Positions 46,075 to 57,722 are shown, counted from the first letter of the stretch. The stretch: DNA of 64,000 nucleotides from Seiridium cupressi (GCA_036674765.1 JARVKI010000114.1:1-64000); one strand, 5' to 3'. Made by a program: numbers and translations. Notes: generated by a model not told the origin, from the letters alone.

Positions 46075-46755
46075 ATCGTTTCTATATAACAACGCTGCCG
46101 AATGAGAAATGGTTCGGCAGGCTTTAGTTGTTACGCAATAGACCCCCTATTATCACTTCTGCCACTCTTGACTTAAGAAATCTCACAAATAATCATAAGT
46201 AGAAACATGAACGGTTCAACGCATTCTACCTAGTGTCGTGTGAATATATTATAGAGAGCTATATGCATATTGAACATGCCGATCATTTCCTTCGTCGACA
46301 GAGCACGATTTACGATATCGTGTGATTTGATGCTTAGTTGCAGCTCGACCCAGTACCTGTCATTGAGCGCGCTTCTATAGCTCCTGTAACCGTCGATCTT
46401 TAGCTTAAAGTAAGAGCTAGACAATCTTTGGAGATGTCGCGTAACATCCTGCTCTGCTTCCGCCAATAGAGGAAATTCCTGCTCTTTTGCAAGACCCATG
46501 ATGAAGACATTGTTGGTCGAGATGGCAACCCACATCATCGACGATCCAATCGTAGCATAAGGTCCCTTTCTATCAAATAAAAGCCGGCTTCGTGAGTAAT
46601 CCTGCCACTATAAGAACCTGGGATCCTGTGAAATTTCTGGTATCAGGAGTGACAGAAGCAGTAATAGGGGCTCTATTATGTAACAACTAAAGCCTACCGA
46701 GCCATATTCGGTACGGGGTCGCTACTATATAGGAACTGCCGAGCGATTACCCCGC
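46075..46755. mobile_element. Terminal-inverted-repeat element (MITE/foldback-like)
   Basis: The arm at 46115-46190 (aggctttagttgttac, then aatag, ccccta and cttctg) returns in reverse complement at 46625-46700. About four fifths of positions are identical over 76 bases, and most differences are C/T or G/A. Weaker similarity extends outward to about 46075 and 46755. The roughly 430 bp interior has a 102-residue minus-strand frame (46230-46538) with no family resemblance. The structure fits a non-autonomous DNA transposon or the ends of a decayed one; transitions between the arms may reflect mild RIP. Exact ends and a target-site duplication could not be fixed. Confidence 0.6.
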
Positions 46756-46960
46756 GTCCCTACTATAATTATGTAACCTACTATCAGAATTCCGTAGAGT
46801 TCTGGTGGCTCCGGTAAATCCGGGCCTGATCGTGGCAGATCCTCTCGACCTTAAATCTCAACTTCTTCTTTCGTCAGCAGCAACTCGCAGATATTTCATT
46901 CACTATCCACTTCATATTCAAAGTCCAAGGATCAGCTTGAAAGTACCTCATTCCTTCAAG

Positions 46961-47547
46961 ATGCAGCTCTCCGTCCTCATTTTCCTACTCGGCGCTACCG
47001 CCGCTGTTGCTAAGCCATTCCATCCACAAGGCCGTGGAGACGGGGGTGATGGTGGTGGTGGCTCTGGTGGTGACTAGTGAGTCCCATCCACCCCCCGCCC
47101 TTGAGTGATCTAGAAATTGGGATTTTGGATGGCTGACCTCATCGTCTGTAATCAGCCCTGCGGACGGTGGCTCTGGAGGAGGCGGTGGCGACGGTGGCAG
47201 CACTTCATACGTAGCCTGCACGCCCGGCGCCCTCTACGCCAATGCTCAGTGCTGTGCCACCGATGTTGGTGGTGTTGCTGATCTTGACTGCGAGAACCGT
47301 AAGCCTTGCTCTCCTATTCTGCTCGACAATTTCGCTGAAAGTGTTGGACTAATCGTACCGTCGAGCATCTGGTATCCCCGCTAGCCCGGAGGACTTCGCC
47401 GCTGCTTGCGCGACTGTTGGAATGACTGCTCGCTGCTGTGTCATCCCCGTGGTCAGTGCCCCTGTCCAAAACCCAAATGCACGCATCGTGTTGACATGTT
47501 CCCAGCTTGGTCAAGATGTCCTCTGCACTAATCCGCAAGGATTGTAG
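46961..47547 (+). CDS. Class II hydrophobin
   Basis: Four exons (46961-47076, 47156-47298, 47366-47451, 47506-47547) encode 128 residues. A signal peptide (MQLSVLIFLLGATAAVAKP) leads into a Gly/Asp-rich spacer. The hydrophobin domain shows the eight-cysteine pattern C-CC-C-C-CC-C: YVACTPGALYANAQCC, then DLDCEN, FAAACATVGMTARCC and LGQDVLC. The spacing is that of class II proteins from ascomycetes. These small secreted amphipathic proteins coat hyphae and spores and lower surface tension. The three introns split the domain near its disulfide loops; the ENP and VIPVLGQDVLC junctions read correctly only after splicing. The N-terminal Gly-rich region is longer than in short members such as those with about 90 residues. 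Confidence 0.92.
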
Positions 47548-48266
47548 TCGCATATGGTCCTTGTCGTCGAGGTGTTGATTACAAGTGCGCGAGGGTTCTA
47601 CCAAAGGTGTTTCATGGAATACGGAAGCATCGATGAAGGCTTAGCCGAGTGGCATAGGTGAATCGCTAGGCAAGGACAATAGCGTCAGGCTGTTCTTTGG
47701 AGACACTCATTCAAACTTGACTTCATTCTAAGCAACAATAAGCAAGACATAATCAAAGCTCAGATTTTCAGAGTTTGAAGCATATACATATCAAGAGTTT
47801 GCACGGAAGCTGCCGGAGAGCGCACTGGAAGTCATACTTGAACTGTCCTTTTGAAAGTAATATGCTTGAATGGAGACTAGCATAATTGAAATGCCGGTGT
47901 CGTGAGCAAGAGAGCTTCTTTTTGCGTAGCTGAGACCCTGACCCGTGATATTTATGATTCGGATGTACACTCTGCCGAGGTATGAATTGCTAGCTTGATA
48001 GTGTTATTGCCACGTTGGTGTAGAGTGGCCAGGCGAATGACAAGCATCGCTTTCAGAGGCAATAGCCAACACAAGGCATGTCAGTATTATTTGTGGGTGA
48101 AATATAACATAATTTTCGGAAATAACTTTTTCCCTTAAGTTAAGAAATGCCTTCGTATCACAAGCAAAATAGAGAAAAAAGAAGAAAAGAATTTACACGT
48201 TAACAATTCAGACCCCAGAGATTGATATAAAGCTACACATAAGTACATGGGCGATGCTGGCCTCGG
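47548..48266. other. Convergent interval (hydrophobin / P450), no gene seen
   Basis: Some 720 bases hold the 3' flanks of the hydrophobin (+) and the P450 (-) genes. The last 200 bases are AT-rich. Nothing further is recognised. Confidence 0.45.
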
Positions 48267-50224
48267 CTACCCATTCGAAAGCTCGTTAAGCCTCTCCAAC
48301 GCTACGTAACAATATTTCGGCATTGTGGTGATGGAATCGCAAGGCTGGTGTGAACTGAATGGTTCCGCCAGCTGCTTGAACTCAAAGTTCCATACCAGAA
48401 GCGCCAGCACCACTCGCATCTCGAGATAAGCTAGCCGCTTGCCGAAGCATCCTCTGGGACCCATACCGAAGGCAAGCATTGGGCCTGATTGACTGTCGAA
48501 TACCGCGTTGCCCCTTTCGTCTGTCTTGAGCCATCTTTCTGGCTTAAAAAGGTGCATATCCTCAGCCTTCCATTGGCCTCCCCGGTATTTCTCTTGGCTC
48601 GTCCCGGAGCGGCTTCTCTCATCGATCGGGAATGCAGGCGATTTGAAGCTTGGTCCCGCTATTGCCATGAACATAGTTGTACCCTTTGGTATCTTGTACC
48701 CGAGAAGGACGGTATCTTGTGTTGCTTCACGCGCGAAGATCGGAAGTGGGGCATCGCAGCGTAGAGACTCTTCGAGAACGGCGTCTAAGTACGGGACATT
48801 TGTCTTTGTGATCTCCAATACTGTTGGCTGGCGTGGGTCCCTCGAAGCCGCCGAATACGCTTCTCGCAACGCCGAACGAAGTTTAGATTGGACTTCTGGG
48901 TGGTTGGCTATATGCTTCATTGTCCCTGGCGTTTCGTGTTAGACATGGGCGTTATAGACACTGTTTCCTTCTTCATGTTTCGAGGGATACTCACACTGGA
49001 GAGACGTCGAGCTTGTTTCATGGCCAGCGACGATGTATCCAAAGATCTGATCGTATTATCTTAGCGGGCATGTAAGTAGGTGTCATTGCAGCGTCATACC
49101 TCATCTTTGATGCTTGGAGATGTAAAGTCGGGCTGCCTGCCCGCCTTCTGCGAGGCGTTCATTTCTCTTTGGAGCAAATGGTCCAGGGCCGAAAACATGG
49201 TATGGTCACCGTTCTCGAACCGCGCAAGAGATCTAGCAATCTCTCTCGATATCATTGCGTCTTTGCGGGTGATGTTACGGCGCAGGTCGGGTTGAGTGAG
49301 CAGTCGAATTTTGTGGTCTAGCCTGGGCATGATAGACCGGAATTGTGTGCCTAAATGGTCAGCGATTGCAGATATTGCGGCAATATCGGGAATATCAGGG
49401 AGGCGAGGAAACTCGATGGAACCGCCGTCACCGGTGACAATTTGTGAAGCTCCATTCCCTGCGAGATAGTCTAGTTGATGTTTCGTTGTGCTCATGCTGT
49501 CATCGAAGGAGAATGCTGCAGCGTTGATGATATCCATGGCTGCGTCAACGATATCCTTTCGGGCATCAAAGGGTTTCCCATTCGCCGATTTCGCTTTCAA
49601 TGTCCAGAGATTCACCAACATCATGGTTTTTGAGTATATTTCTGGTGCAGAAACCTATGTAATGTCAAGGGAGAACGGTATTAAGATCTAAAGAGCCCGT
49701 ACCTCATTAAGGAAGGTCGGAGCCATCAGGTCTCGCACAAGTTCTTTATTTGCTTTGAACCGAGAATCAGACGAAGTCATGGAGATATGGTGATTTGGAA
49801 CAACGCCATGGAATACATCGGCGCCTCGGCGGCCACGATCGAACTCTTTTCCTCGCCGAAGCAAAAGGTCTTGTGCTTCCTGATAGTCGGCCAAGATCAA
49901 CACCGGCTTACTCAAAGGGAGCATCCAGGCCTGAACCAGAGGAGACTGATGCTTGAGCGCCTGCTCCACGAACCATGGCCGTAGCCTGCCATTGATCTTC
50001 CTGTAAGCCAGTAGGTCTGGGAGGCTTCCCCTCAGATTTTTCGCAGCGTGCGAGTCGTACGGTATCCCTGGAATTGGCTTCGGCAACGCCCATTGATAAA
50101 CCACGTACAGTCCAACGACGATGACGCCCAAGGCGAGGGCAGATACCATGGGCAGCGTTGGGATGTTTGAGTGCATTCCGTTGAACTCAGTCATTGCGCG
50201 ATGAACTGAGCTCGGCGACGACAT
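48267..50224 (-). CDS. Cytochrome P450 monooxygenase
   Basis: Four exons (50224-49703, 49654-49100, 49046-48995, 48925-48267) encode 595 residues, with introns of 48, 53 and 69 bp. A membrane anchor lies at about residues 25-45 (VSALALGVIVVGLYVVYQWAL), followed by the PKPIPGIPY hinge. The tiny third exon encodes the I-helix oxygen-activation motif (FGYIVAGHETSSTSLQ). The fourth has the ExxR motif (VLEESLRCDAP), then FKPERWL and the heme loop FGMGPRGCFGKRL with the axial Cys. All signature residues are present, so the enzyme should be active. It would sit on the ER with a P450 reductase partner. No biosynthetic partner gene lies beside it, and the substrate and CYP family cannot be assigned by eye. 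Confidence 0.93.
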
Positions 50225-51760
50225 ACAACATGGCAGTCCTAGCCTCAGACTTGAGCCTACAACGTCGCTGACAGATGGGACGGCGGCCGTCTCTTTGGAG
50301 GGCCCGCATTGTGTTTAGCTCTCTCGTTGATCCTCGGTTAGGGCGGAGAAAAGACTTCTGCATTCGATTCCTGTTCGTTGAATAGTAGGCTAACGAACCT
50401 TGGGGGCGCTGCTGACATGGACTGGGTGTATTGCAGATCGCGCCAAATACAAGTTAGGTACAAATTGGACTTTTAGCTTTTTGTGCTTCGGCCGAGACAC
50501 TTGCCTACTTAAGCAGGGACCACGTGGAATTGATGCCAAAAACGACACAGCACAGACGGAACAGGCCGAGGACGTTATTTCATGGATGGCGCAACCACCA
50601 ATCGTGATGCAAGCTCCCAACGTTGCATTTCTGACAGATAGAGAGGATCTACCTACCGGTGACCTGGTTGGGTGCTTGGATGCAGAGCGCGGGGGATTTC
50701 AGGCATATGACATGTCAGAGGGAGTTCAGACATGATGCATGCCAGGAGGAGATCAGACATATGACATGTCAAACGAAACGTGTTCGTCTTTTCAACATCC
50801 AGCTTTTGATCACAAACTCCGACACACACAGATCCCGGTCTGTGTACGTATTTTTTTCTGCATGTTGGTTATACAACATGTTCATTGCGAAACCTGACAA
50901 TCGGCGAGGATGGCCCCGACGTCCTGGGCCGCAAGCACGTTTAATGGCTGGAGAAGCAAAGTGGAACGACCGCCCGGGTAACTAATGGGCTTGAGTGTTG
51001 ACCTGCCGGCTGACAGCAAGCGAAGGGTCAACGGTTCAGCCGAGGTCACCATGCCCCATTGCTGGCGGGGAGACAGGCTCGCTCGCGCTCCCGGCCCAAT
51101 TGAACAGTCCGATATTCTCAGCACGGACGGAGCCCAGGAAGAGGTTCATAAAATACAACCATGGCACATTTGCCGTGTCCGCCCTGGGCCGTAAGGTTTG
51201 CAACACGGTTTGAGTTGGTTGTCATCTTTCAGCTAGCGGTGGACGTGCGCCAAAGATTTCGGCCGATTGATTAAAAGTCCCTTAAGGATACAGTAGCGCT
51301 GTCTGGGCCTCCCTTGGCAGCACCTAAACCCAATGAGGCCAATTCAAACTACAAACAGTAGCCGATGATTGGTTCGAAAGATGATTGTGACGAAAACCAT
51401 AGGAGACAAACATCACAGAGTGCCTTCCTATATACTGCTTAGAATCATAAAATATGCGCAAGCGCGATGTCGCAACCTTAGGAGATTGTTGGGAGTCCCA
51501 GACATGTATGTACTAACGCACGCTTGACTTTGTCGGATGTTTTCCGATTTGGTTATAATTGAAGCACTGGGAAAGGTGTGGTACTCTACGTGATAATTGA
51601 CATTCATGATTCAAGTTAACTCATTTCGGTGTTGAAATGCAGCATCACGTTTTTGGACTTTGAAACATCTGAACTCGAGTCTATTCACATTGGTAGGTGA
51701 AGATATATACACTGAATGATAACTTTACACAACTCTCTCTCCTTTAAAATTCGTCAACGC
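50225..51760. other. Intergenic, P450 promoter side; short direct repeats
   Basis: No gene is supported. The 14-mer catatgacatgtca occurs at 50704-50717 and again at 50758-50771, 54 bp apart, within a stretch of related cagacat words. This may be a small duplication or a paired binding site. The region near 51600-51760 should hold the 3' flank of the AA9 gene. Confidence 0.45.
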
Positions 51761-52863
51761 TTACAGGCGACGGTTGGCGCGTCTTCTGCGCTTGCAGGTG
51801 GATCCGCCAGTGGAGGATGCCTTGGCGGAGCTGGCCGCAGATGTGGCAGAGCTCACAGCACTGGTGGCGGCAGTTGTGGCAGGAGCCGCAGCGGAGGAAG
51901 AGCTGACAGCCGATGAGGACGAGGCAGCAGCCTGGACCTGGGTTGTAGCGGCGGCAGAGGTGGTGGCAGCGCTTGTGGTGGCAGCGGCTGTCGTAGCAGC
52001 GGCGGTAGATGTGGCGGAAGCCAGGGTGCTCGCACCGGTGGCGCTGGCAGCGCATGTAGCGCCGGCACTCTGAGTTGAGCCTCCAGAGTAGACGGTGGGG
52101 CCAGGAGCCTCATAAGTCGACATGCTCTGGTAGATGTTGATCAAGATACCGGGGTCGGCCGCGGCGTAGGCACCTGGGAACAGAACGGTGTCGGTCACGG
52201 AAACTGTGCCGCTACCGGTAACGGTGATCTGGTAGCAGGTCATATAGAACTGAGCACCACCAGAGGAGCCAGCCGAGTGCAGGGCAATGGCCTCAGCTCT
52301 GTCGAGTCACTGTCAGTTCATATTCAAAGACAAACACATCTGAAGGGCTTCTCATACCTCAGAAGATAGTCGCCAGCGGCGAGATCGGTGGGGATCGGGA
52401 CGTCCATCTTGCCACAGCAGTTGTTGAGGTCCTTGGTTCCCCAGTTGTCATCACTGCCAGATGAACCAGCTGAAGCCCAGGTATCCTCAAAGATCTTGAA
52501 CCAGCCATCAGTGCCATCAGCGGTCGAGGAATCCGACACGGCACTGAGGTAGACGAGAACAGGACCGTAGTGGGCTCCACCAATAGCCTCGTTGGAGCAA
52601 GAGCGGTCGTTGGGCTGCTGGTGCATCTCAACAGTGACCGTTGAGCCAGCGGTCACATCACACTTGCTGGTGACAGCCGAAGTGCCTGCGTTACAGGCGA
52701 TGTCGGTCGAGGTGACATCAGTGACAGGCGAGTTGGACAACGGGATACGAGCACAAGTGGTACCCTGGTCGACGCCATCAACCCAGAGATCCTGGAAAGT
52801 CGCGTGGGCAGCGACATTCTTAGCAGCGTAGGCCAGGACGGCCGCAGAAATGATAGACTTCAT
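51761..52863 (-). CDS. AA9 lytic polysaccharide monooxygenase
   Basis: Two exons (52863-52358, 52298-51761) with a 57 bp gtatga...acag intron encode 347 residues. Cleavage of the signal peptide after MKSIISAAVLAYAAKNVAA leaves His as residue 1 (HATFQDLWVDG), the copper-bracing N-terminus. The second histidine ligand is in GGAHYGPVLVYLS. The axial Tyr and its Gln partner are in GGAQFYMTC. FPGAYAAADPGILINIY and PGPTVYSG close the catalytic domain. AA9 enzymes cleave cellulose and some hemicelluloses oxidatively using reductant and peroxide or oxygen. After about residue 250 there is an Ala/Ser/Thr-rich linker, but no CBM1 follows; instead the protein ends in GGSTCKRRRRANRRL, an unusually basic tail. 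Splicing restores LLRAEAIALHSAGS. Confidence 0.93.
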
Positions 52864-54763
52864 TTTGAAAAGAGTGAAAGGGCGGAAAGCTCAAGTGTGA
52901 AAAGAAGGTAGAGTCGCCCTGCGACAGAAGTTGATGGTCTGCTAGAGACAAGAAAGTGAATGACAGATGGTGAACAAGCTGACCCCGACATCTCTGCAGA
53001 GCCGCGTATCACGACTTAAGTACGAGAGCGCTCCCTTTCTCCTTGCCCTCCTCATCTCGTTTACCGTTCGCATGGATCATCTTGGCGACAGGGCCACATG
53101 GGCCCTTAGCGCCATATCGGTTCTTCAAGTAGATGGCGGCTGCAAACGACTTCGGTCAAGCGCGGGAGCCAAAGAGTGTTTGCCAATCAAGGGCCGGGGT
53201 TGCATGAGGCTCTCCAGGGGGTTGTTTCCAGAATGCTGGGTTAAGATGCTTAAAATGGGATGAACTCGGCTCCATCCGGACAAGCGATTTTAGGTTTCGT
53301 TGGCGCCCCCAGCGGGCATTGGTGGAATTCGACAACCCAGCGGTCCCTAATGGCCCCACTGTAGTTTATTTCAGAGTCTTGGCTCTCTACGCGAAACAAA
53401 CCTCTGCTCATGTCATCCTATTTGCTCTGGCACTTGCTCAACTTGGCGCCTGACAGCGGAGGGACCAAAATCAATCTATCTCGAGTGATCGTACCTTCTG
53501 TAAGTTATCGCATCGTTCTGTGGCTTTTTCCATAAAAAGGCCTTCCATCCACATATTGCCAATCCAGCGTCACGACGTGCTCGCATTGCAAGCCGTTCGC
53601 ATTGATTTACTCTCTGCAGAAGCGCTCAAATCCCAGCCAGATATTCAGCCCGCATATGTTGAGTCCATGGTCAAGTGGTCATCCAGAACATGCTTCTTGC
53701 TTCATATGTTCGCGTCAGCTACCCGGTAGGAAATCAATGAAATACCGACCACAAGCCCAGGTGATTACTGCGCCAAATTCTAATAGGAGCTGGCCTACAC
53801 TGGAACTTGTGGAGAGATATCGTTTTGGAATAAAGCGCCTGTATAAAATAGGTCAGCCTCTTCAAGTCACTCAGCGTTGAGGCTTTAATCATATGTCGTT
53901 GCGGAAGTTCAAGTCGACTGGCGATCAGGCTAAGGAGCGATCCGCGGTCAGAATTCTACATCTGGAAAATGCCCATTCGAGCGTACGATGCATCCTCATC
54001 CCAAAGAAAGAGGCAAGCTACTCAACACTAGACCTTTCGCTCTTCTATCGTCGTGATGCACGACTAGAAATAAGATTTCAACTACCTCTCTGGATGTGCT
54101 CCGGCTGCAGACAGATGATCATCTCAGATGATTTGGAGATCAATGCTGCTTAACTTGGAAGATCCCGAGGCTCTTGAAAGATCGGTGAAAAGAGCCTCTG
54201 GGTAACGCACTCGACTGCGCGACTCGCCCAATATTGCCGAGTCGTTAGAAGTCTCCAGAAATTCTGTCCAAAGGGCGGCGTTATTTTTGGCGTCTCCATA
54301 CGCGGGATCAGACATGACCGGACCGTTGAGATTCGCCCAAGACCATATCGGGACGAGACAATGCCCGCTAGTGGTTCAATCATCCTCAGTTTGATTTATG
54401 TAATCATGAATCCGGCATAGCTGTCGGCCCATATCTTTCCTCCTTAGCCCGGTGAAGCATGAATCATCAGTTGCATTCTCTAGCTCCTTTACGAACCGTA
54501 TATAGCTGAGAACTTGTCCGTTTCGTATGTTATATGACAATACGAATTGACCTCCACCAGTGCATTCCGATTTTGACGCATGCCTGTTATCTCCTCGAAC
54601 TCCAGCGTTGGTTTAGTTTGTGAATAATACTATGTTGACTACATAGGTAAGGTAGGTTACCAAGGTGGACTGGCGCGTGCCTAAAGTGAATGTTTCGGTA
54701 TATCTTCGGTTAGTTGAAGCCATGATATAGCCTAAAAACGGGACCGTCTTCAACAATAGCCCA
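52864..54763. other. AA9 promoter and gene-poor interval
   Basis: These 1.9 kb run from the AA9 start to the tRNA gene. The first 100 bases before the ATG at 52863 are probably leader. Short frames at 53520-54153 (+) and 54124-54383 (-) show no family resemblance. I see no repeat. Confidence 0.45.
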
Positions 54764-54852
54764 TCCGAATTGGTGTAGGGGTTAACATTTAACGCTCTCA
54801 AGATTGCAAGATCTAGTTCCGTTAAGCCCGGGGTTCGATTCCCCGATTCGGA
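54764..54852 (+). tRNA. tRNA-Glu(CTC) with an 18-nt intron
   Basis: A complete cloverleaf can be drawn. The 7-bp acceptor stem is tccgaat (54764-54770) with attcgga (54846-54852). The D arm is gtg/cat with loop taggggttaa. The anticodon stem is taacg (54790-54794) with cgtta (54820-54824). The T arm is cgggg/ccccg around ttcgatt. The anticodon loop reads c-t-CTC-a, then an 18-base intron (54801-54818) at the canonical position one base 3' of the anticodon, then c. CTC decodes GAG, glutamate. The mature form would be 71 bases before CCA addition. Four Ts begin two bases after the last stem base. Confidence 0.9.
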
Positions 54853-54853
54853 G

Positions 54854-54857
54854 TTTT
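54854..54857 (+). terminator. RNA polymerase III T4 terminator of tRNA-Glu
   Basis: Four thymidines start two bases after the acceptor stem, the usual minimal pol III stop. The long T run at 54910-54940 further on is probably a sequencing feature and is not needed. Confidence 0.6.
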
Positions 54858-54906
54858 GAGTAGTCGCAGGCGGCGACAAATCTCTTTTTGATGGGGGTCT
54901 AATTTA

Positions 54907-54909
<3 letters not shown>

Positions 54910-54942
<33 letters not shown>

Positions 54943-55124
54943 AAAACACCCGGGGGTTGGGGGTGGGGGGGGGGTGTGTGATGGGGGTGGGGGGGGGTGG
55001 GGGGGGGGGGGGGGGGGGGTGGGGGTGGGGGGGGGGGGGGGNNNNNNNNNNTTCCCCTTCCCGGATTGGTTCGTTGGCGTCGGCGCCGCCCTCTAAATTT
55101 TTTTTTTTGTTTTTTTTAAATATT

Positions 55125-55158
<34 letters not shown>
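54910..55158. other. Low-complexity assembly gap (poly-T, poly-G, 10 N, poly-T)
   Basis: A run of 31 T (54910-54940) is followed by gcaaaacacc, a 90-base G-rich smear, ten Ns (55042-55051), a short mixed stretch and a second T-rich run to 55158. That run is followed by ggcaaaccaccag. The words after the two T runs resemble each other, so both sides probably read through the same homopolymer and the G smear is low-quality sequence. Anything translated across here is meaningless. Confidence 0.85.
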
Positions 55159-55159
<1 letters not shown>

Positions 55160-57722
55160 GCAAACCACCAGTTCTGATTCTTGGGAGATGGGCTCTTTCT
55201 GTTGGCTGGCTACGGTTTGGTTGGTTGAGGTAGCTGCTTGCAATTCGTTCGAGACTGTATTGAACTTGAAGATACTTATCTCATGCGCAGTCGGTTAGCC
55301 TCGAGGCGGAATTGCCATGCTGTTTCCACAAGCTGTACGACTACATAACCATCATAGTAGACGGGCGATCATGTAAGGAATAAAAATACAAACACCGCCT
55401 CCACTCCCAGACTCATCTCTCAGTTACACTCGAGTTGTAACGGCTCCCAAAATACCCTTCCGCCTATGTCGTGTTCGCTGTGAATGCGATGCGGAGGTTG
55501 ACGTTGAGAACACCTATACTCACCTTCGTGTCCGTACAAGGAGACCATATCAGGCTGGCCAATGGAATGCGGGAATGAAGCGTAATTTGCTCTTCCATCT
55601 CTGCACTGTCGGTACCGAGCGTTACGCAAATAGTTGTCTGTCATACGAACGCGTCAGTATGGGTTTCCAAGAGTCTAATTGTTAAGGCGGGCGGTGCTAT
55701 TGGGGAATGAAATAGATGCGACATGTCCTCCGTTAGGATGGAGTAGATGTACTGTATCTGCTGCATCCTGCCTAAAGTATGCTGTTGGATAACTGGCCAA
55801 AGTACCACCTCGCTCAAGAGTTACATGTCCTTTCACCCAAACATCTCGCAATGCTACCTGCCACCCAGATCTCGCGCCAGTGGCTGGGAGATAAGCCTGG
55901 CAGTTCTTGGTTTTATCAGTGGAGAGACCGGGTGTGGATGCGTGGAAGGCGGAGGGTAACCGCAACGTGGGAGATATGGAGGATGGGTTGAGTACATGTA
56001 TCTTTGGCGCATTGTCCTATGGACATCTGTTCCCGGAGAAAGCGATGCTAGTAATGGTAGGAAGGGCGCCCGGTACATGAGAGACGGCGATACGGAGGCC
56101 ATGTGGAGGAATTAGGGGGAGATGAGATGCCTTTGGCGATAAAGAACAACTGATGAGCGCTGATAGATACATCGTACTCGAGGGTCGCCAATTCTTGATA
56201 GGTGGGTTAAGGTATAGGGTATATGGTATTGAGGAGACCCAAGTCACATGGAAGTACTCAATACGTTCTTCAGCCACTCTTTATGATATGCGAAAGCGTG
56301 AAAGCGAGAATGCATCCAGAGAGTCTGCACTCCCTCGAGTCATATCTACATCTGATTTCACGAGCTATTGTAAGTGTGTTGACGAACTACCTTTACTTCA
56401 ATCTCATTGGCTGGCAGGTGAACAATACCCACGTAATCACGGTTTAGCCATATGACCCAGTAGTGACAATAATCTGGCATGCGTGTTAAATTGTTGAATT
56501 CCAAACTACGTAACCTAGGTGTGTGCATCTCGTTTGATCGAACTAATAATAGATAATAGCATAGTCCAAGTCCCGTACAACCGGACGGACTTGCCGCAGT
56601 CCCGTGCGACTCTCCTGGAGTGGTGCGCAGGCCATCATCCATCACAGGTCACATAATCTACAGGCTCGCCTGGGTACACTCGTTCACATATAGCCATGGC
56701 TATCTTGTGACAACTGATAACTGGCGGGAAAATGTCAATTATATCACATTAAAAGATCCGAATCTGAAACTATGCAGGAGAGATCGAACTAGTTGGAAAA
56801 CTCTGCGCACCTGCGTCGTAGACCAAGTATTTCTGTTGTCGGTACGATATAACAACCACTATCGAGTTTAAAGTTGCGTTGCGGCACGGGTGTTTTACGC
56901 ATTAATTGCGATCTTCAGGTCATGATCATATGCATACAATTGAGGTTCAGGAAAACGTAAAAAGGAAGTGGAGGAAAAAGGGAGGGCCAGCAAAGGTTTG
57001 GAGTGGCCCATTTCTATCTGAGTGGTTGCACTACACGATCTCCGTATCTTGTAAGGCCAAAAGGTTTTTATGTATCGAATGTGAGTAACAACATAAGGAA
57101 AATGGCAGGGTTAAAAGGAAAAAAAAAGAAAAAAAGAAGAAAAAAATGGTAGATAAATGGTAGATAGATAGTAGATATATAGTAGAGATAAGAGATAGAT
57201 AGGAAATAGATGGTATATATATGGTAGATAGATGGCAGATAAATAGTAGATAGATGGCGATATATGGTAGATAAATGGCAGATAAATCCTAGATAGATGG
57301 GAAATTTTACCACTCGGCTAGATGGCCCATGTCACACGCTTGTGGACAAGGGAGAGACTGCTTGTTGGGCTATTTAAGGCTTGCAACATTTCTGGTGAGT
57401 CAGTTTGGAAACTTGCTCACTGAACTGTGTGTTGAGTTTGGGAGAGGCTTGTGCGTTGGGGCGGGACAGGTAAATGCGACACGGCGCAAGTGGTGACCAT
57501 CGCTAGAGTCATGTCACTGGAGGCATAACCATAGACATGACAAGAATGACTTCGGGTGTTCACAATTGCTGAAATAATCAGTCCTAACTACGACGCCATC
57601 CTCTGCACCCCTTTTCGAGATGAACTCTGTAAACCAGACAAACGCCACGCTATGCAACCAGGCTCCTCGCAAATTAGATTCATCCTGCACTCAAGAAATC
57701 AACGCTCTCATAGATAGGTAGC
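55159..57722. other. Gene-poor interval after the gap
   Basis: No gene is supported in these 2.6 kb. Minus-strand frames at 55420-55644 and 55675-55965 and plus-strand frames at 56153-56455 have protein-like stretches but match no family I know, and they lack convincing starts and splice sites. A GATA-type microsatellite is listed separately. The end holds the 3' flank of the ELYS-like gene. Confidence 0.4.
57146..57300. repeat. Imperfect GATA/TAGA microsatellite
   Basis: About 155 bases consist of tagata, gatagatgg and atggtagataaatgg words in imperfect tandem, preceded by a purine run (57115-57145). Unit length varies between 4 and about 11 bases, so it looks like a degenerating tetranucleotide array. 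It would be polymorphic in length and could serve as a strain marker. Confidence 0.85.

Larger units (their letters stand above)
43486..46960. other. Gene-poor interval with inverted-repeat elements
   Basis: No intact gene is supported in this 3.5 kb region, which separates the transcription factor from the hydrophobin. It holds a perfect 35-bp inverted repeat (45527/45671) and a longer inverted-repeat element (about 46075-46755), listed separately. Between about 44680 and 44830 the motif ccaggcttc or a variant, followed by agga, recurs about four times. Scattered minus-strand frames such as 44453-44647 look protein-like but match no family I know. Confidence 0.5.

Noticed and set aside
50700..50772. 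Repeated catatgacatgtca as a possible CRISPR-like or satellite array
   Set aside because: Only two copies with no regular spacer; a small duplication is enough to explain it, and CRISPR is not expected in a fungus.
54939..55298. Frame crossing the gap with poly-Gly and poly-Phe
   Set aside because: It reads through N bases and homopolymer artefacts.
57068..57313. Minus-strand frame rich in Ile, Tyr and Ser
   Set aside because: It is a translation of the GATA microsatellite and flanking purine run.
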